From positions 1,550,001 to 1,614,000 of the forward strand of contig NZ_CP013386.1 of the NCBI RefSeq assembly GCF_001523745.2: a stretch of 64,000 nucleotides of DNA, given 5' to 3'. Position 1 is the stretch's first letter, and each line of letters starts with the position of its first letter. The DNA comes from Burkholderia mayonis (GTDB taxonomy: Bacteria > Pseudomonadota > Gammaproteobacteria > Burkholderiales > Burkholderiaceae). The position numbers were made by a program, and so were the translations under genes. The notes beneath the pieces are model-generated. The model had not been told where the DNA came from. It ran no database searches and saw nothing but the letters and a program-made list of their open reading frames with translations. Below are positions 10,261 through 19,726 of this stretch, one piece after another.

Positions 10261-10715
10261 ATGAAGCGCTTTTGCCGCAACGTGCGCGCGACCGACGTCG
10301 CGGTGCTCGATCTCGACAAGCCCGGCTCGGCCGCGCGCCGCGTGATCGTCGACGAAGCCGGTGCGCGCTCGCCGAGGACGGCGCGGATGCGATCGTGCTC
10401 GGCTGCGCGGGGATGGCGGAATTCGCGCACGAGATCGAGGCGGCGATCGGCGCGCCTGTGGTCGAGGGCGTGACGGCCGCCGTCAAATGGGCAGAGGCGC
10501 TGATTGCGCTCAAGCTCTCGACCGCGAAGCGCGGCGACTTCGCGCGGCCGCTCACGAAACGCTACGACGGCGAGTTCGCGCGCTTCAGCCCCGGCGGCGC
10601 GCCCGCGCATGCCGCGTCTGTGTCTGCGTCCGCAGGCGCTGCGACGCCCGCCGCGGTGGAACCCACCGCGGCGACCTCCGACGTTTTTCCGCAACCGCAC
10701 ATACATTCCGTCTGA
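10261..10715 (+). pseudogene. Hydantoin/allantoin racemase (Asp/Glu racemase family), 5'-truncated and frameshifted
   Basis: The segment begins MKRFCRNVRATDVAVLDLDK in one frame, which is mid-protein for the hydantoin racemase family. Near 10355 it switches frame, after which GADAIVLGCAGMAEFAHEIE and PVVEGVTAAVKWAEALIALK complete the C-terminal half with the second catalytic-type Cys in LGCAGMAEF. The N-terminal half is absent, and 10004-10260 contains no recognisable remnant. One missing base in the codon after VDE explains the frame change. The gene directly precedes allantoin-degrading genes, so it was probably an allantoin racemase. Its loss would matter only for R-allantoin use, since UraD already yields the S form. 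Confidence 0.75.
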
Positions 10716-10860
10716 CATGCACTATCCGTGCGCCCGTATGGGCGGTCCCGGGCGTTTTCGCTACACTGGGCCATCCTTCGCACCGGCCGAGCAGCGCCAG
10801 TTTCCAGGCGCGGCGCGGCCGGCGCGAACTTGCTGACGGGGCATCACTTCGCATCCAATC

Positions 10861-11811
10861 ATGGCATTCGATCCCAACTATCCACGCGATCTGATCGGCT
10901 ACGGCCGACATCCGGTGCAGGCGAACTGGCCGGGCCGCGCGCGCGTCGCGGTGCAGTTCGTGCTCAACTACGAGGAAGGTGGCGAAAACTGCGTGCTGCA
11001 CGGCGATCCCGCATCCGAGCAGTTCCTGTCCGAGATCGTCGGCGCGGCCGCGTATCCGGCGCGCCACATGAGCATGGAGTCGATCTACGAATACGGCGCG
11101 CGCGCGGGCGTGTGGCGCATCCTGCGCGAGTTCGAGAAGCGCGGGCTGCCGCTCACCGTGTTCGGCGTCGGCATGGCGATCGAGCGGCATCCGGAGCTCG
11201 CGCGCGCGTTCGTCGAGCTCGGCCACGAGATCGCGTGCCACGGCTGGCGCTGGATCCATTATCAGGACATGACGCCCGAGCGCGAGGCCGAGCACATGAA
11301 GCTCGGGATGGAAGCGATCGAGCGCGTGACGGGCGTGCGCCCGCTCGGTTGGTATACGGGCCGCGACAGCCCGAACACGCACCGGCTCGTCGCCGAATAC
11401 GGCGGCTTCCTGTACGACTCCGATTACTACGGCGATGACCTGCCGTTCTGGATGGACGTCGAGATGCCGGGCGGCGCGACGGCGCCGCAACTGATCGTCC
11501 CGTATACGCTCGACACGAACGACATGCGCTTCGCGACGCCGCAGGGCTTCAATACCGCCGATCATTTCTTCCACTATCTGCGCGACGCTTTCGACGTGCT
11601 GTACGAGGAGGGCGACGAAGCGCCGAAGATGATGTCGATCGGCATGCACTGCCGGCTGCTCGGCCGCCCCGGCCGTTTTCGCGCGCTGCAGCGCTTCCTC
11701 GATCACGTCGAGCGGCACGATCGCGTGTGGGTGACGCGCCGCGTCGACATCGCGCGGCACTGGCGCGAGCATCATCCGTATCAGCCCGCTCGACACGAGG
11801 GGGACGCATGA
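10861..11811 (+). CDS. puuE: Allantoinase PuuE (polysaccharide-deacetylase fold)
   Basis: PuuE hydrolyses allantoin to allantoate. The 316-residue protein is of the metal-independent/NodB-like allantoinase family rather than the amidohydrolase AllB. It shows FDPNYPRDLIGYGRHP at the N-terminus, VQFVLNYEEGGENCVLHGD, GHEIACHGWRWIHYQ (NodB-like His motif), and GWYTGRDSPNTHRLV. The stop overlaps the uraD start (ATGA at 11808-11811). The gene opens a plus-strand run puuE-uraD-alc-allA that converts OHCU to ureidoglycolate cleavage products. Confidence 0.95.
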   Translation: MAFDPNYPRDLIGYGRHPVQANWPGRARVAVQFVLNYEEGGENCVLHGDPASEQFLSEIVGAAAYPARHMSMESIYEYGARAGVWRILREFEKRGLPLTVFGVGMAIERHPELARAFVELGHEIACHGWRWIHYQDMTPEREAEHMKLGMEAIERVTGVRPLGWYTGRDSPNTHRLVAEYGGFLYDSDYYGDDLPFWMDVEMPGGATAPQLIVPYTLDTNDMRFATPQGFNTADHFFHYLRDAFDVLYEEGDEAPKMMSIGMHCRLLGRPGRFRALQRFLDHVERHDRVWVTRRVDIARHWREHHPYQPARHEGDA

Positions 11812-12332
11812 TAAAGGCGATGCGCTACACGCTCGATCAATTGAATGCGATGTTGACGGATGCGTTCGTCGCGGCGCTGTCCGGCATCTTCGAGCATTCG
11901 CCGTGGGTCGCCGAGGCGGCCGCGCAGGCGCGCCCGTTCGACAGCATCGACACGCTGCATCGGACGATGAGGCGCGCGGTCGAGACCGCGGGCGATGCGC
12001 GGCAGCTCGCGCTCGTCAACGCGCACCCGGAGCTCGCCGGCAAGGCGGCGGTGCACGGCGAACTGACCGCCGAATCGACGCGCGAGCAGAGCGGCGCGGG
12101 CCTCGATCGCTGCACGCAGGAGGAGTTCGACAAGCTGCAGCGGCTGAACCGCGCGTATCGCGAGAAGTTCGGCTTTCCGTTCGTCCTCGCGGTGCGCGGC
12201 TACGACCGGCACGGGATCATCGCGAACTTCGAGGCGCGCATCGATCATTCGCGCGACGAGGAATTGCGCGCGAACCTCGAGCAGATCTATCGGATCGCGC
12301 GCTTCAGGCTCGACGATCTGATCGACGCATGA
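11808..12332 (+). CDS. uraD: OHCU decarboxylase UraD
   Basis: UraD decarboxylates 2-oxo-4-hydroxy-4-carboxy-5-ureidoimidazoline to S-allantoin, the last step of urate oxidation. The 174-residue protein has the family motifs NAHPELAGKA (catalytic His73) and ESTREQSGAGLD, followed by FPFVLAVRGYDRHGI. The ATG at 11808 overlaps the puuE stop. A second in-frame ATG at 11820 is a possible alternative start. With UraH on the opposite strand it completes the urate-to-allantoin pathway. Confidence 0.95.
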   Translation: MIKAMRYTLDQLNAMLTDAFVAALSGIFEHSPWVAEAAAQARPFDSIDTLHRTMRRAVETAGDARQLALVNAHPELAGKAAVHGELTAESTREQSGAGLDRCTQEEFDKLQRLNRAYREKFGFPFVLAVRGYDRHGIIANFEARIDHSRDEELRANLEQIYRIARFRLDDLIDA

Positions 12333-12572
12333 GCGGCGGCTGAACGCCGCGGCCGGCGCGGCGCGGGGCGATGCCGCCACGCGCGGCGAAGCGGCTTTCG
12401 GCGAAGCAAAAACGAATCAGGCGATGCGCGGCGCGGCACGTTCGCCGCGACGACATCCGCCGCGGTGCGCACGGCGCGCCGCGTTTCCCGCCGCGCACGC
12501 ACGCGACGACGTGCGGCGACGGCTTTCCACTCATCCGCATCACGCATCACGCTTCACGACAAGGACAATACG

Positions 12573-13586
12573 ATGGCACTTCCGCTTTCCGATCCGAACG
12601 CACCCGAGTTCACGCGGCGCTACGTGAATCTGGCCGATCCGCGTCTCGGTGCGCAGGCGCTCGAGGCGAGCGACGATTTCTTCGCGCCGAAGGAGCGCAT
12701 GCTGAATCCGGAGCCGGCCGTCTTCATTCCGGGCAAGTACGACGATCACGGCAAATGGATGGACGGCTGGGAGACGCGCCGCAAGCGTACGACAGGCTAC
12801 GACTGGTGCATCGTGAAGCTCGCGCGTCCCGGCGTGATCAAGGGCTTCGACATCGACACGAGCCACTTCACCGGCAATTTCCCGCCCGCCGCGTCGATCG
12901 AAGCCGCGCACGTTTCCGAAGGCGCGCCGAACGAAGCGACCAAGTGGGTCGACGTCGTCCCGTCGACGACGCTGCAGGGCAACAGCCATCACTACGTCGA
13001 AGCGCGCGATGCGAACGCGTACACGCATCTGCGCGTGAACATCTATCCGGACGGCGGCATCGCGCGGCTGCGCGTGTACGGCCAGCCGCAGCTCGATTGG
13101 GCAGGCGCGAGCAAGTCCGAGCGGTTCGATCTCGCGGCGATGGAGAACGGCGGCTACGTCGTCGCGGCGAACAACCAGCACTTCGGCCTCGCGTCGAGCC
13201 TGCTTTTGCCGGGCCGCGGCGTGAACATGGGCGACGGCTGGGAGACGCGCCGTCGCCGCGAGCCGGGCAACGACTGGGCGATCATCGCGCTCGCGCAGCC
13301 GGGCGTGATCCGCAAGATCGAAATCGACACCGCGCACTTCAAGGGCAATTATCCGGATCGCTGCTCGATCCAGGCCGCATACGTGACGGGCGGCACCGAC
13401 AGCTCGCTCGTCACGCAGGCGATGTTCTGGCCGGTGCTGCTCGGCGAGCAGAAGCTGCAGATGGACAAGCAGCACTATTTCGAAACGGAGCTCGCCGCGC
13501 TCGGGTCCGTCACGCACGTGCGCCTGAACATCGTTCCGGATGGCGGCGTGTCGCGCCTGCGCGTGTGGGGCACGCTCGACCAATGA
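12573..13586 (+). CDS. alc: Allantoicase
   Basis: Allantoicase hydrolyses allantoate to ureidoglycolate and urea. The 337-residue protein shows the duplicated allantoicase domain: [19 protein letters not shown] with [11 protein letters not shown] in the first half, and [19 protein letters not shown] with [12 protein letters not shown] in the second. Each half ends in an N-I-(Y/V)-PDGG(I/V)-RLRV strand. The ATG at 12573 is preceded by AAGGAC, and the long upstream open frame has no similarity. About 240 bp of Arg-rich non-coding sequence separates it from uraD, so it may have its own promoter. Its stop overlaps allA (ATGA). Confidence 0.95.
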   Translation: MALPLSDPNAPEFTRRYVNLADPRLGAQALEASDDFFAPKERMLNPEPAVFIPGKYDDHGKWMDGWETRRKRTTGYDWCIVKLARPGVIKGFDIDTSHFTGNFPPAASIEAAHVSEGAPNEATKWVDVVPSTTLQGNSHHYVEARDANAYTHLRVNIYPDGGIARLRVYGQPQLDWAGASKSERFDLAAMENGGYVVAANNQHFGLASSLLLPGRGVNMGDGWETRRRREPGNDWAIIALAQPGVIRKIEIDTAHFKGNYPDRCSIQAAYVTGGTDSSLVTQAMFWPVLLGEQKLQMDKQHYFETELAALGSVTHVRLNIVPDGGVSRLRVWGTLDQ

Positions 13587-14095
13587 AGACGCTCGCGATC
13601 GAACCGTTGACCCGCGCCGCATTCGCGCCGTTCGGCGACGTCATCGAGACGGACGGCGCGAAGCAGATCCCGATCAACCTCGGCACGACGATGCGCTTTC
13701 ACGATCTCGCGCGCGTCGACGTGGCCGATGAACGCGGGCGGCCGCTCGTGAACCTGTTTCGCGGACAGCCGCGCACGCTGCCGTTCGAGGTGACGATGCT
13801 CGAGCGGCATCCGCTCGGCAGCCAGGCGTTCGTGCCGCTCGCCGACGCGCCGTATCTCGTCGTCGTCGCGCCCGCGGGCGAGCTCGATCCGGCGAAGATC
13901 CGCGCGTTCGTCACGCGCGGCTGGCAAGGCGTCAACTACGCGAAGGGCGTCTGGCACCATCCGCTCATCGCGCTTCAGGGCGTCAGCGATTTCATCGTCG
14001 TCGATCGCGGCGGCGACGGGCTCAATCTGAACGAGCAGCGGCTGCCAGAGTCGCTGTGGCTGACGGAGGATGCGCTGCGCTTGGTGTCGGCTTGA
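13583..14095 (+). CDS. allA: Ureidoglycolate lyase AllA
   Basis: AllA splits ureidoglycolate into glyoxylate and urea. The 170-residue cupin-fold enzyme shows [18 protein letters not shown] at the N-terminus. [14 protein letters not shown] with its metal/substrate His follows, then the C-terminal [11 protein letters not shown] and [12 protein letters not shown]. It is translationally coupled to alc by an ATGA overlap at 13583-13586. It supplies glyoxylate as the carbon end product of the cluster. Confidence 0.95.
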   Translation: MKTLAIEPLTRAAFAPFGDVIETDGAKQIPINLGTTMRFHDLARVDVADERGRPLVNLFRGQPRTLPFEVTMLERHPLGSQAFVPLADAPYLVVVAPAGELDPAKIRAFVTRGWQGVNYAKGVWHHPLIALQGVSDFIVVDRGGDGLNLNEQRLPESLWLTEDALRLVSA

Positions 14096-14587
14096 GGCTG
14101 CGCGTCGCGATGCGTGGCGCGGAGTCGCCGATGCGGCGCGATGCGATGTGCAGTACGTTGCGTCACATCGTTTGCATCGGGCTTCCGCCGCGCATCACGA
14201 TCACATCTTCGTGCCGCTCGAAGACGGCGAGCGCGCGCTCGTCGCACTGCAACGGGAAGCGCTTGCCGCCGCGCGCGATTGAGCGCGGCGCAAGCGTGGA
14301 ACGGCGCTCAACGTTGAGGATTCGAATTCGTGCATGACCCAAGCGGGTCACGATCGCGCGGAAACGGTCCGAGCTTGCCGGACGGTTTGCACTGAACGAT
14401 CGGAGCGCGATCGCGTCAACATCGCGCCGCATCGACGCGGTTCCGGTTCGAAAAGAGGGATGCCCGTCAAAAAAACAGGCTCGCAAAACGAGCCTGAAAA
14501 GCATGGCGATCGTTGGTCCGAACCACGGAACTGCCGAACCGTCAGGCGGCCGGCCGATCCAGTGCTCCGTCAAACGTCTTCACACGT
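14096..14587. other. Intergenic region with possible ACT-domain gene crumb
   Basis: Between convergent allA and puuD. Near 14190-14281 the plus strand reads HHDHIFVPLEDGERALVALQ, then an Ala-rich end and a stop. This resembles the last strand and helix of DUF3388-type ACT-domain proteins, so it may be the tail of a lost gene. The rest shows no gene. A minus-strand terminator lies at 14468-14497. Confidence 0.4.
14468..14497 (-). terminator. Intrinsic terminator downstream of puuD
   Basis: CAGGCTCG-loop-CGAGCCTG 8-bp stem (14476-14496). A run of seven A on its left gives the U-tract for leftward transcription. It serves the puuD transcript about 90 bp beyond its stop. Confidence 0.85.
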
Positions 14588-15781
14588 CTATTTCATCGCG
14601 CCGCTCTCGAACCATGCGGCGATCCGCATGCGCTCGCCGTCGGTCATGTGCGTGACATTGCCGATCGGCATCGCCTTCAGCCGCACCGCCTGCTGATAGA
14701 TCCGCGGCGCGTTTTGCGCGATCTCGTCGGACGTGTCGAACATCACGCCGGCGGGCGCGCTGCCCATCAGCGTCGGCTTTGCCGAGTGGCACGCGACGCA
14801 GCGCTGCTGCAGGATCGGCGCGATGTCCTTGATCGCCACCTTCGGCGCATTCGCGGCGTGCGCCTCGGGCGCGATCGGCTTCGGCATCGTCGCGACGAGC
14901 GCGACCACCATCAGCGCGACGCCGCCGAGCGGCAGAAACCAGAGCTGCTGGCCGCGATGGCGCATCACGAAGAACTGACGAATCAGCGCGCCCGCGAGCA
15001 TGATGATGACGAGCACGATCCAGTTGTACTGGTTCGCATACGTCATCGCGTAGTGGTTCGACAGCATCGCGAACACGACGGGCAGCGTGAAGTACGTGTT
15101 GTGCACGGAGCGCTGCTTGCCGCGCTTGCCGTAGATCGGATCGGGCGTTTCGCCCTTGAGCAGCTTGTCGACCATCTTGCGCTGGCCGGGGATGATCACG
15201 AAGAACACGTTGGCCGTCATGATCGTCGCGAGCATCGCGCCGACGATCAGATACGCGGCGCGGCCTGAGAACACGTGGCACGCGAGATACGCGGCCGCGA
15301 CCACGTAGACGCCGACGAACACGCCGAGCAGCTCGTCGCGGTTGCCGAGCAGGCGGCACGCGGAGTCGTAGACGATCCAGCCCGCGAGCAGGATGCCGAG
15401 CGCGGCCGAGACCGCGACGACGGGGCCCATGTCGAGCACGTTCCTGTCGATCAGATACGTGTTCGGTGCGAGCAGGTACAGCACGAAGAAGAGGCCGAAG
15501 CCGGACATCCACGTCGTGTAAGACGGCCATTTCGACCAGTGCAGGTCTTCCGGCATCTCGGGCGGCGCGACGAGATATTTCTGCATGTTGTAGAAGCCGC
15601 CGCCGTGCACGTGCCATAGCTCGCCGAACACGCCGCGCGCTTTCAGCTGCGCGTCCTTCGGCGGCTTCAGGCTGTTGTCGAGCGCGACGAAGTAGAACGA
15701 CTCGCCGATCCATGCGATCGCGGCGACGACGTGCAGCCAGCGGATCGCGAGATTCAGCCAGTCGGTGATGAAGCCTTCCAT
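14588..15781 (-). CDS. puuD: Membrane urate oxidase with cytochrome c domain (PuuD, DUF989)
   Basis: A 397-residue integral-membrane urate oxidase that replaces soluble uricase in many proteobacteria. It starts MEGFITDWLNLAIRWLHVVA and has about eight hydrophobic segments up to residue 290, with the family stretches AWIGESFYFVALDNSL and VHGGGFYNMQKYLV. A C-terminal c-type cytochrome follows, with haem motif CVACH (Cys328, Cys331, His332) and distal Met region LKAMPIGNVTHMT. Electrons from urate would therefore pass to the respiratory chain rather than to O2 with H2O2 release. AGGAG lies just upstream of the ATG at 15781. The gene is transcribed with uraH, 49 bp upstream. Confidence 0.93.
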   Translation of the reverse strand: MEGFITDWLNLAIRWLHVVAAIAWIGESFYFVALDNSLKPPKDAQLKARGVFGELWHVHGGGFYNMQKYLVAPPEMPEDLHWSKWPSYTTWMSGFGLFFVLYLLAPNTYLIDRNVLDMGPVVAVSAALGILLAGWIVYDSACRLLGNRDELLGVFVGVYVVAAAYLACHVFSGRAAYLIVGAMLATIMTANVFFVIIPGQRKMVDKLLKGETPDPIYGKRGKQRSVHNTYFTLPVVFAMLSNHYAMTYANQYNWIVLVIIMLAGALIRQFFVMRHRGQQLWFLPLGGVALMVVALVATMPKPIAPEAHAANAPKVAIKDIAPILQQRCVACHSAKPTLMGSAPAGVMFDTSDEIAQNAPRIYQQAVRLKAMPIGNVTHMTDGERMRIAAWFESGAMK

Positions 15782-15830
15782 GAAACGTCTCCTGAGTCGA
15801 TCGTTGTCGTATGTGGGCAGCGATACGTGG

Positions 15831-16184
15831 TCAGCTGCCGCGATAGGTGCTGTACGACCACGGCGACACGAGAAGCGGCACGTGATAGTGCGCGGCGGGA
15901 TCGGCGATGCCGAAGCGCAGCACGACGAGATCGACGAAGCGCGGCTCGGGCAGCGCGACGCCCTGCGCGGCGAAGTAGTCGCCCGCGTGGAACACGAGTT
16001 CGTAGGTGCCGGCCGTGAGCGCGTCGCCTTCGAGGAGCGGCCCATCGCAACGGCCGTCGTCATTGGTGAGCACGGTCTTCAGCAGGCGGTATCCGTTGCC
16101 CGAAAGCGTATGGAGTTCGATCTTGATCGCGGCGCCCGGACGGCCGTGCGCGGTGTCGAGTACGTGGGTAGTGAGCTTTCCCAT
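15831..16184 (-). CDS. uraH: 5-hydroxyisourate hydrolase UraH
   Basis: UraH (transthyretin-related protein) hydrolyses 5-hydroxyisourate, the PuuD product, to OHCU. The 117-residue protein shows [17 protein letters not shown] at the N-terminus and the invariant C-terminal YRGS. These flank the usual beta-sandwich, which includes [11 protein letters not shown] and [16 protein letters not shown]. The ATG at 16184 is preceded by AAGGAC. Genes uraH-puuD form a two-gene leftward operon facing away from the deaminase gene. Confidence 0.95.
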   Translation of the reverse strand: MGKLTTHVLDTAHGRPGAAIKIELHTLSGNGYRLLKTVLTNDDGRCDGPLLEGDALTAGTYELVFHAGDYFAAQGVALPEPRFVDLVVLRFGIADPAAHYHVPLLVSPWSYSTYRGS

Positions 16185-16714
16185 TCGCAATGTCCTTGTG
16201 TAGTTGCGAGGATCGGCGGCGGCTCGATCCGATGAGACTATGGCGGATCGAGGCTCCACGTCAGTGGCTACATACCCGTCGGCGGATCGAAGCGAGCGCC
16301 GTGCAGCCATTGTAAAAAGGTTCGGACAGGAAACCGTGAGCGATAACGAAGATAATGCGCGCCGCATGACGGCGCGTCCATGCGCGCCGGAGCGAGCGCG
16401 GACGGCGCTCGGACGATACGGCGCGTCTTTGCGTGGTCCCATGATCGAGGGTAGACGAACATATTGGCTGCGTGAAGACGGACATGCGCGCGGCCCGCTT
16501 GCGCCGCGCGCCGCGTTGCGCGATGCTCGGCCGGTGCGCAGGCGCCCGGCGGTCCGACGAGGATCGCGGCGGCCGCGCACCCCGAAGACGGCGGGTACGC
16601 CGGGTAACCGGGCCAGGGCGTTCGAACGGACGCGGCGGCGCGGTGCGTGCCGCGCGTCGCGTTCGAGCAGGACGCACCGCCTCGACGGCGGAACGATACG
16701 GAGATCGAACGACG
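16185..16714. other. Divergent promoter region between uraH and the 8-oxoguanine deaminase gene
   Basis: A 530-bp gap between divergently transcribed purine genes. No convincing coding frame was found. It presumably holds both promoters and any LysR-type operator. I see no clear palindrome strong enough to name. Confidence 0.5.
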
Positions 16715-18127
16715 ATGGAACGACACCCGAGCGTGCGCGACGGCGCGCAATCCCTTACCCCGCCCCGTCCGAAGACGCTGCTCGTCGAGCACGCCGACGT
16801 GCTCGTGACGATGGACGGCGCGCGCCGCGAGCTGCGCGACGCGGGCCTTTACGTCGAAGACAACCGGATCGTCGCGGTCGGGCCGAGCGCCGAGTTGCCC
16901 GCGCACGCGGACGAGGTGCTCGACCTGCGCGGCCATCTCGTGATCCCAGGGCTCGTCAACACGCACCACCACATGTACCAGAGCCTCACGCGCGCGATTC
17001 CCGCCGCGCAGAACGCCGAGCTGTTCGGCTGGCTCACGAGCCTGTATCGGATCTGGGCGCACCTGACGCCGGAGATGATCGAGGTGTCGGCATTGACCGC
17101 GATGGCCGAGCTGCTGCTGTCCGGCTGCACGACGTCGAGCGATCATCTGTACATCTATCCGAACGGCAGCCGGCTCGACGACAGCATCGCGGCCGCGCGG
17201 CGCATCGGCATGCGCTTTCACGCGAGCCGCGGCAGCATGAGCGTCGGCCAGCGCGACGGCGGGCTGCCGCCCGACTCGGTCGTCGAGCGGGAGCCGGACA
17301 TCCTGCGCGACACGCAGCGCGTCATCGAGGCCTATCACGACGACGGCCGCTACGCGATGTTGCGCGTCGTCGTTGCGCCGTGCTCGCCGTTCTCGGTGAG
17401 CCGTGGGCTGATGCGCGATGCGGCGGCGCTCGCGCGCGAGTATGGCGTGTCGCTGCACACGCATCTCGCTGAGAACGTCAACGACGTCGCGTACAGCCGC
17501 GAGAAGTTCGGGATGACGCCCGCCGAATACGCGGAGGATCTCGGCTGGGTCGGGCGCGACGTGTGGCATGCGCACTGCGTGCAGCTCGACGAGCCGGGCA
17601 TCGCGCTCTTCGCGCGCACCGGCACGGGCGTCGCGCATTGCCCGTGCTCGAACATGCGACTTGCGTCCGGCATCGCGCCCGTGCAACGGATGCGTGTCGC
17701 GGGCGTGCCGGTCGGACTCGGCGTCGACGGCTCCGCGTCGAACGACGGCGCGCAGATGGTCGCCGAGGTGAGGCAGGCGCTGTTGCTGCAGCGCGTCGGC
17801 TTCGGGGCCGATGCGATGACGGCGCGCGATGCGCTCGAGATCGCGACGCTGGGCGGCGCGCGCGTACTGAACCGCGATGATATCGGCGCGCTTGCGCCCG
17901 GCATGGCGGCGGATTTCGTCGCGTTCGACTTGCGCGCGACGCAGTTTGCGGGCGCGTTGCATGATCCCGTCGCGGCGCTCGTGTTCTGCGCGCCGTCGCA
18001 GGCGGCGTACAGCGTCGTCAACGGGCGCGTCGTCGTGCGGGAAGGGCGCTTGACGACGCTCGAGATCGAGCCGCTCGTCGCGCGGCACAACGCGCTTGCG
18101 CGCACACTCTATGAAGCCGCACGCTGA
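16715..18127 (+). CDS. 8-oxoguanine deaminase / guanine-deaminase-like amidohydrolase
   Basis: A 470-residue amidohydrolase of the AtzB/TrzN/8-oxoguanine deaminase branch. It shows [20 protein letters not shown] (metal His pair), [20 protein letters not shown] (third metal His region), [10 protein letters not shown] and [20 protein letters not shown] (catalytic Asp). The SASND-type ending and clustering with urate genes fit EC 3.5.4.32, which makes urate from 8-oxoguanine and so feeds PuuD directly. The ATG at 16715 has GGAG 11 bp upstream. Activity on other aminopurines or triazines cannot be excluded from sequence alone. Confidence 0.85.
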   Translation: MERHPSVRDGAQSLTPPRPKTLLVEHADVLVTMDGARRELRDAGLYVEDNRIVAVGPSAELPAHADEVLDLRGHLVIPGLVNTHHHMYQSLTRAIPAAQNAELFGWLTSLYRIWAHLTPEMIEVSALTAMAELLLSGCTTSSDHLYIYPNGSRLDDSIAAARRIGMRFHASRGSMSVGQRDGGLPPDSVVEREPDILRDTQRVIEAYHDDGRYAMLRVVVAPCSPFSVSRGLMRDAAALAREYGVSLHTHLAENVNDVAYSREKFGMTPAEYAEDLGWVGRDVWHAHCVQLDEPGIALFARTGTGVAHCPCSNMRLASGIAPVQRMRVAGVPVGLGVDGSASNDGAQMVAEVRQALLLQRVGFGADAMTARDALEIATLGGARVLNRDDIGALAPGMAADFVAFDLRATQFAGALHDPVAALVFCAPSQAAYSVVNGRVVVREGRLTTLEIEPLVARHNALARTLYEAAR

Positions 18128-18156
18128 GCGGTGTATTCTGCCGCTCCTCGGGTGCG

Positions 18157-18260
18157 CAATCGACAGTGCAATCGACGGCGCAATCTGCCGCACATTCGGC
18201 CGCACAGTCGGCAGCGCATTCGGCTGAGCAATCGACGGCGCGCTGCGCAAACGACTTCGC
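18157..18260. repeat. Degenerate 12-bp tandem repeat, GCAATCGACGGC-type
   Basis: About eight to nine degenerate 12-bp units (GCAATCGACGGC, GCACATTCGGCC and similar) lie between the convergent deaminase and LysR genes. The distal unit is repeated in inverted orientation further right (CGCCGTCGATTGCGC near 18255-18275), so the transcript can fold into a long hairpin that may end both genes. Confidence 0.6.
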
Positions 18261-18313
18261 CGTCGATTGCGCGATGCGCGCCGCTTGCGCCGCGGATCGC
18301 GCAGCCTGCGCGC

Positions 18314-19243
18314 TCACATGTCGATCAGCGTGCGGGTCGCCTCGGCGACGAGTCCGCGCAGCCAGCGCACTTCGTCCGAGTAATGACAGCGCTCGTGCCA
18401 GAGCTGGTAGTACTGCATCGGCGGGAAGTCGAGTGGCGCGGGCACGACCGACAACGGCAGGAACTTCGCGTAGTGATCGGCGAAGAGCCGCGTCGTCGTG
18501 AAGATCAGATCCGACTTCACGAGCACGTACGGCGCGAGATTGAAGTACGGCAGCGTGACGACGACGTGGCGCTTCAGGCGCTCGCGCGCGAGATGAACGT
18601 CGATCGCGCCGCGCTGGCCGACCGAGTACGGCGTCGGCGCGAGATGAGGCGCATTCAGGTACTGGTCGAGCGTGAGACCGCCGCGCTTCGCGAACGGATG
18701 CGTGTTGCTCATCAGGCAGACGATCTCGTCGACGAACAGGTTCGACAGGTGCAGTTGCTCGGGCGGCTCCGGCCAGTTGCCGACGACGATGTCGAGCTTG
18801 CCGTCCTCGAGCGCGAGTTCGTAGTCGAACGCGGGGCCGAGCGAATGGAATTCGAGCGTCGCGTTCGGCGCGGCCTGCCGGAAGCGTTCGACGACGGTTG
18901 GCACGAACAGCACGTTCAGATAGTCGGGGCAGCCGATCCGGTAGCAGCGAATCGACGTCGCCGGATCGAAATTGTGCTGCTGAAACTTGATCCGCTCGAT
19001 CTCGCGCAACGCGTTCTGCACGGGCTCGAGGAGGCGCAGGCCGTACTCGGTCGGCACCATGCCGGACTTGCCGCGCACGAGGAGCGGGTCGCCCGTGATG
19101 TCGCGCAGGCGGCGCAGCGCGGCGCTGATCGCCGGCTGCGACTGGTTCAGTTTGACGGCCGTGCGCGTCACGCTGCGCTCCATCAATAAGGTATGCAGGA
19201 CGCGCAAAAGATACGTGTCGATCGCCTCGCGTTGCTGGCTCAT
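18314..19243 (-). CDS. LysR-family transcriptional regulator
   Basis: A 309-residue LysR regulator. The N-terminal winged helix-turn-helix spans about residues 8-66 (RSVTRTAVKLNQSQPAISAA then LRRLRDITGDPLLVR). An effector domain follows, containing GCPDYLNVLFVPTVVERFRQ. Tolerance of short aromatic or purine-like ligands cannot be read from sequence. Convergent placement next to the 8-oxoguanine deaminase makes it the natural candidate regulator of the purine cluster, but that is inference. The ATG at 19243 starts MSQQREAIDTYLLRVLHTLL, as expected for the family. Confidence 0.9.
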   Translation of the reverse strand: MSQQREAIDTYLLRVLHTLLMERSVTRTAVKLNQSQPAISAALRRLRDITGDPLLVRGKSGMVPTEYGLRLLEPVQNALREIERIKFQQHNFDPATSIRCYRIGCPDYLNVLFVPTVVERFRQAAPNATLEFHSLGPAFDYELALEDGKLDIVVGNWPEPPEQLHLSNLFVDEIVCLMSNTHPFAKRGGLTLDQYLNAPHLAPTPYSVGQRGAIDVHLARERLKRHVVVTLPYFNLAPYVLVKSDLIFTTTRLFADHYAKFLPLSVVPAPLDFPPMQYYQLWHERCHYSDEVRWLRGLVAEATRTLIDM

Positions 19244-19572
19244 GCTCTCTCCATTTATATGTGTAGGCTGATCGATTGGGGATGGGGGTATATGGTTTTT
19301 AATATGGACATAAAGGAGCGTCAAGCGCGGCTTTTTCGAATCGCTTCGCGCGGCGTGCGTGATCGGCGGGGCGCGAACGTTGCGCGCGGCGGGCGGTGTG
19401 CTTGCGGCCTTGGCGCGTAAAGGCGATGAAGGCGGGCGACGAAGACAGCGAAAAAAGGGACGGCGTGACGGGGCGTGAAGGACGCCGAAAGGACGACGAA
19501 GAGTCGGGCACGTCGCGCGATGCGCTTCGCGCGTGGCGTGCGCCTTGTCCGGGGCGCCCGCCGCCCGCCGGC

Positions 19573-19600
19573 GACTGCCGACTGCCGACTGCCGACTGCC
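19573..19600. repeat. 7-bp tandem repeat GACTGCC x4
   Basis: Four perfect copies followed by degenerate copies (GGTTGCG, GATTGCC) to about 19614. Confidence 0.9.
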
Positions 19601-19663
19601 GGTTGCGGATTGCCGACAGAGGCGTTCTCGAATTGCCGCCGACCTCGATGATCGGCACGACGT

Positions 19664-19726
19664 CGAACACGTCGAACACGTCGAACACGTCGAACACGTC
19701 GAACACGTCGAACACGGCGAACACGG
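19664..19726. repeat. 9-bp tandem repeat CGAACACGT x7
   Basis: Five perfect copies of CGAACACGT and two of CGAACACGG, with partial copies at both ends. It is likely a polymorphic VNTR. Confidence 0.92.

Noticed and set aside
18018..18317. A Cys-rich minus-strand frame with repeated DCAAECAADC units
   Set aside because: It is created by the degenerate 12-bp repeat array and runs into the end of the deaminase gene. No ribosome site or conserved domain is present.
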